From Actinomycetes bacterium (lineage in GTDB: Bacteria > Actinomycetota > Thermoleophilia > Gaiellales > Gaiellaceae): a DNA stretch of 32,309 bases. Made by a program: the position numbers and the translations under genes. This document shows positions 29,310-32,309 of this stretch, in pieces. The notes under the pieces were generated by a model. The model made no database searches, had not been told where the DNA came from, and worked only from the letters and a program-made list of their open reading frames with translations. Every line of letters begins with the position of its first letter. Position 1 is the first letter of the stretch. The stretch lies in contig JANYJX010000083.1 of NCBI GenBank assembly GCA_025358355.1, positions 1 through 32,309 on the forward strand, given 5' to 3'.

Positions 29310-30870
29310 CATCGAATTTCAGCGAGACGGTTCCTGCCCGGCGCGCAACCAGCCGGATCATGCCGTCGTGCCCACGATCGAGGCACGCGCCGCTCGCCTG
29401 CCAGTACGGCGACCAGCTTGTCGCGACGCGATAGCGGCCAGGCGCACCGAGCGAGACGACCATCCCCTCGTGCGCGAACGAGAGGACATGCGCTGCCCCG
29501 GGCCCCGTCACGAGCGGCACGGCGTCGGGAACCTCATAGACGACGGTGTGGCGCGAACGGAAGACGGCGCGCAGCTCGGAATTCCCGCTCGTGAGCAGCG
29601 CTGCCTCAGCCTGAGAGCTGTAGTCGAGCCTCGCGTCCGGCAGCACGACATATCGCACGCCAAACGCGCGGAGCCAGCGCAGATACGCGGCCTGGCCGGG
29701 CTTGCCGTAGAGCACGCTGTTCTGTGGGAAGTCGTTCTGACGGAACCAGCCGCGCACGATCGGAATCCCAGCGCTCGGCAGGTACACCGCGGGCCAGTGA
29801 TCGACGGTGTCGACTGCTTCGACGCGATAGGACGGCGTCAGGTTGCTGTGCAGGAAGGAGATGGCTGGCGTCCAGTACGCCGCCGCGGCAGCCGGGTCGC
29901 CTTCACCCTTGAGAAAGCTGCCGACGAGCGGCGTCACATTCCAGGCCGCAGCCAGCACGAGCGCGACAACGCACACCGGGATCGGCCGCCAGCGGCGGAG
30001 CGAGAGGGCGAGCACGGCGATCGGGATCGCGGCGTAGCGCAGCCGCGCGATGTTCTCGCCGATCGCGGACGGGACAAGGAACGCCGCAACGCAGGCGGCG
30101 AGGTAGACGATGAAGATCCAGCGGAGCCCACGTGCGCGCGGCACGTTCCACGTCAGGCCGGCGCCGAGGAGGCAGAACGTCGACGCAGCGGCGAGCTCTT
30201 GCCACGAGAACGGGTAGCGGCCGCTCGATGGGAACAGACGCCACAGGAGTACCTCGACAAAGCCGATCGCGCCGATCGTCAGCAGCGGCAGGAGCATGTC
30301 GTCACGCGACCAGCGGTGCGCGATCGCGCTTCCCAAAAGCAGGATCGCGAGTAGGAGAAACGCGACCGGGCTGGCGGCGATCGTCAGCGCAGCGAGGATC
30401 GCGAAGCGACCCCGAGCGCGGGCCTGCAACGCCCACAGCGCGAGCAGCGCCAGCGCCGTTCCGAGAGCGAACGGGAACGCGCCCGATAGCACGATCCCCG
30501 CCCAGACGACCGCGAACGATCGGTCCGACCAACGCGCCGCCGGACCCCATTCGCGCGCGACGACAACCGTGAACGCGAGCGCTGCCGCCGCGATGCTGGC
30601 GACGGCCAGCAGCTTGATTCCAATCATCGACGCGAGCGGGTAGTAGAGGAGGCTGTAGGTGACGAAGCTGTAGCGTCCCGCGTACCAGAAGTTGTTCCAA
30701 AGGGCGAAGCCGCGATCGTGGAAGAACGAGCTCTGGTAGACGTGCGCTGCGAGGTCGGAGCCGGGCGGGCCGAGCCACGAGAGCGTCGCCGCGAGGGTCG
30801 CAGCGACGACCGTCGCGAGGATGGCCTCGGCGATGATGGGGTTCTGCAGGCGGGAGAGAGCTGTCTGCAC
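29242..30870 (-). CDS. polytopic membrane protein, GT-C glycosyltransferase-like
   Basis: GTG 30870 gives 542 residues. The first membrane segment (ILATVVAATLAATLSWLG) leads into an outside loop, PPGSDLAAHVYQSSFFHDRGFALWNNFWYAGRYSF. Its Asp-His pair and aromatic run resemble the first loop of GT-C glycosyltransferases and of the '6-PTPS-related' membrane family. About ten more hydrophobic segments run to ~residue 330, and the rest (SYRVEAVDTVDHWPAVYLPSAGIPIVRGW ... WSPYWQASG) is a large extracytoplasmic domain. Such proteins usually move sugars from lipid carriers to cell-wall polymers or proteins, but donor and acceptor are unknown. TAGGAT on the minus strand (about 30903-30908) is a possible -10 box. 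Confidence 0.7.
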   Translation of the reverse strand: MQTALSRLQNPIIAEAILATVVAATLAATLSWLGPPGSDLAAHVYQSSFFHDRGFALWNNFWYAGRYSFVTYSLLYYPLASMIGIKLLAVASIAAAALAFTVVVAREWGPAARWSDRSFAVVWAGIVLSGAFPFALGTALALLALWALQARARGRFAILAALTIAASPVAFLLLAILLLGSAIAHRWSRDDMLLPLLTIGAIGFVEVLLWRLFPSSGRYPFSWQELAAASTFCLLGAGLTWNVPRARGLRWIFIVYLAACVAAFLVPSAIGENIARLRYAAIPIAVLALSLRRWRPIPVCVVALVLAAAWNVTPLVGSFLKGEGDPAAAAAYWTPAISFLHSNLTPSYRVEAVDTVDHWPAVYLPSAGIPIVRGWFRQNDFPQNSVLYGKPGQAAYLRWLRAFGVRYVVLPDARLDYSSQAEAALLTSGNSELRAVFRSRHTVVYEVPDAVPLVTGPGAAHVLSFAHEGMVVSLGAPGRYRVATSWSPYWQASGACLDRGHDGMIRLVARRAGTVSLKFDVSAGAALATLAGKEPQTCGGHA

Positions 30871-30962
30871 TGTCTGAGTCGCCGGTCGGGACGACGGCTC
30901 GATCCTAACGACCTATACATGACGGTTTCCTGAGAGGCGCGAGGCGTCGCCCGGCGATCGTC

Positions 30963-30968
30963 TAGCAT
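30963..30968 (+). promoter_or_regulatory. -10 box of leaderless FAD oxidoreductase gene
   Basis: TAGCAT ends exactly 6 nt before GTG 30975. The 104-bp gap to the divergent membrane gene holds both promoters. Confidence 0.6.
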
Positions 30969-30974
30969 CGCGCG

Positions 30975-32108
30975 GTGACGTCCTACTGGTTGTCGGAGCC
31001 GTGCCCGCCGTTGCTCGCACATGCGCTCGACGGGCCGGCGGATGTCGCGATCGTCGGCGGTGGCGTCACCGGTTGCTCGGCGGCTCTTACGTTGGCGCGC
31101 GCGGGGAAGCGCGTGTGCCTGCACGACGCGCGCGAGATCTCGGGCGGCGCGAGTGGCAGGAACGGTGGTTTCGCGCTGCGAGGCGGTGCGGCGCCCTACG
31201 ACGTGATCGCCGAGTCGATCGGCCGCGAGCCCGCGGCGGACTACTGGCGGCACACCGAGCGCGCGCTCGATGAACTCTGTGGCCTTGCTGGCGATGCTGC
31301 CCGGCGCGTCGGCAGCCTGCGGTTGGCGGTCGACGAGGAGGAGCGCGACGAGCTGCGGGCCGAGTATGAAGCACTGGACGAGGATGGCTTCGCGGTGGAG
31401 TGGCACGACGCTGCGGCTCTCAACGGCGCGCTCGCAGGGCGGTTTCCGGGCGGGATGTTCCATCCTTCGGACGCGGCGTTGCAGCCGGCGCGCTGGGTGC
31501 GTCGCCTTGGGGCGCTAGCCGCGCGGGCCGGTGTCGAGATCCGCGAGTACAGCCGCGTGGCGTCGCTCGACGAGCTCGACGCGCCGGTTGTTCTGATCGC
31601 GACGGACGGCTACCCAAGCGGGCTGCTCGGTGAGATCGAGGGCCTGATCGTGCCGACGCGCGGCCAGATGATCGCGACCGAGCCGATCGAAGAGCGCTGG
31701 TTCGAGGTGCCGCACTACGGCCGCCACGGCTTCGACTACTGGCACCAGACGCCGGACGGGCGGATCCTCGCCGGCGGCTTCCGCGACACGTCGATGGACT
31801 CCGAGTTCACGGCCAACGAGCAGACGACGCCGACAGTGCAGGGTGCGCTCGAGTCGTTCGTCGAGGAGTTGGCGGGGCGACCGCTGCGCGTTGACTACCG
31901 GTGGGCGGGGATCTTCGGCCTCGTGCTCGATTTCATGCCGGTCGTCGGGCCGGTTCCTGGCGACGAGCGGCTGTGGGTGTCGGGCGGCTACTCAGGTCAC
32001 GGCAACGTGCTCGGCTTCATGTGCGGCCAGCTCGCGGCGCGAGCAATTCTCGGCGATCGCGATCCGCTGCTCGATCTGTTCGAGCCGGGCCGTCTGCTCG
32101 GCGTCTAG
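30975..32108 (+). CDS. FAD-dependent DAO-family oxidoreductase
   Basis: The 377 residues begin with a short lead (YWLSEPCPPLL, similar to PuuB-like gamma-glutamylputrescine oxidases) and the dinucleotide-binding motif VAIVGGGVTGCSAALTLARAGKRVCLHDA. SGGASGRNGGFALRGG, the FAD-contacting segment of the DAO superfamily, follows. The middle (GGMFHPSDAALQPARWVRRLGALA) and the end (VDYRWAGIFGLVLDFMPVVGPVPG, WVSGGYSGHGNVLGFMCGQLAA) match amine/amino-acid oxidases. It probably oxidises a secondary or primary amine; exact substrate unknown. It is a single-gene unit. Confidence 0.88.
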   Translation: MTSYWLSEPCPPLLAHALDGPADVAIVGGGVTGCSAALTLARAGKRVCLHDAREISGGASGRNGGFALRGGAAPYDVIAESIGREPAADYWRHTERALDELCGLAGDAARRVGSLRLAVDEEERDELRAEYEALDEDGFAVEWHDAAALNGALAGRFPGGMFHPSDAALQPARWVRRLGALAARAGVEIREYSRVASLDELDAPVVLIATDGYPSGLLGEIEGLIVPTRGQMIATEPIEERWFEVPHYGRHGFDYWHQTPDGRILAGGFRDTSMDSEFTANEQTTPTVQGALESFVEELAGRPLRVDYRWAGIFGLVLDFMPVVGPVPGDERLWVSGGYSGHGNVLGFMCGQLAARAILGDRDPLLDLFEPGRLLGV

Positions 32109-32140
32109 TCGCCCTCGTGGTGAGACCGTGCGGAGCCTCG

Positions 32141-32164
32141 GCCCCCGGTTCACTCCTCGGGGGC
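32141..32164. terminator. bidirectional terminator-like hairpin
   Basis: GCCCCCG (32141-32147), loop of 10 nt, and CGGGGGC (32158-32164) form a perfect 7-bp stem between two convergent genes. It overlaps the last codons of the transporter gene. There is no clear T-run, so efficiency is uncertain. Confidence 0.5.
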
Positions 32165-32309
32165 TACGACCCGCGGCGTCCGGCCTCGTTGGGACCAGAC
32201 CACGGAGCCGATCACGGCTACCGCGGCGAGTATCGTCGGCAAGGTCACTCGCTCGCCGAGCAGCAGTGCCGACCAGACCAACGTGAGGAGTGCCTGCAGT
32301 TGCTGCACC
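32150..32309 (-). CDS. DMT/EamA-family transporter, C-terminal end only
   Basis: On the minus strand the frame enters from beyond the window and ends at TGA (32152-32150). It reads VQQLQALLTLVWSALLLGER then VTLPTILAAVAVIGSVVWSQRG. 'LQ.LLTLVWSALLLGERVT' is the typical start of the last membrane hairpin of EamA/DMT transporters, with GE at the loop. Substrate unknown. Too short to name further. Confidence 0.7.
   Translation of the reverse strand, partial: VQQLQALLTLVWSALLLGERVTLPTILAAVAVIGSVVWSQRGRTPRVVAPEE

Overview
This 32.3 kb window is high-GC, densely coded DNA from an actinobacterium. The gene order yceD, rpmF, plsX, acpP, rnc, smc, ftsY, ffh, rpsP, KH gene, rimM, trmD, lepB, rplS, rnhB, yraN, comM, dprA, together with GTG starts, TANNNT -10 boxes and many apparent leaderless genes, suggests a deep-branching actinobacterium. 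The class Thermoleophilia is my best guess, from general resemblance of the proteins rather than a search.

Positions 1-3.5 kb are accessory. Five unrelated genes (a hydrolase-cyclase fusion, a membrane-anchored orphan, a TmrB-like P-loop kinase, a secreted Cys-rich orphan and a DUF4304 protein) are separated from each other, and from the next gene, by one copy each of a 20-30 bp repeat. All copies point the same way and each is followed by a short inverted repeat. This cassette-like layout is the most unusual structure here. From 3.5 to 8.2 kb lie an acetamidase/formamidase, a GNAT acetyltransferase and two paralogous secreted proteins, each with three Ig-like repeats; all four are on the minus strand.

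Positions 8.3-19.3 kb hold core genes for ribosome assembly, lipid synthesis, RNA processing, chromosome structure and protein targeting. An ABC-F gene splits yceD from rpmF. A decayed DUF1295 reductase-like gene lies between rnc and smc. Both SRP-pathway GTPases (FtsY, Ffh) are adjacent. Positions 19.3-22.8 kb form the rpsP-KH-rimM-trmD-lepB-rplS block. Positions 22.8-27.7 kb hold a lipoprotein, rnhB, yraN, a lone DNA methyltransferase, comM and dprA, a likely natural-transformation module.

Positions 27.7-32.3 kb hold two large membrane proteins in convergent orientation, an FAD-dependent amine oxidase-like gene, and the 3' end of a DMT/EamA transporter. Two regulatory patterns recur. Several genes start exactly 6 nt after a TANNNT box, which indicates leaderless mRNAs. 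Tandem 11-bp GGCACAGAGTT-like repeats precede ffh, rnhB and comM. No tRNA, rRNA, CRISPR, transposase or integrase was seen, and no gene-free stretch exceeds 300 bp.
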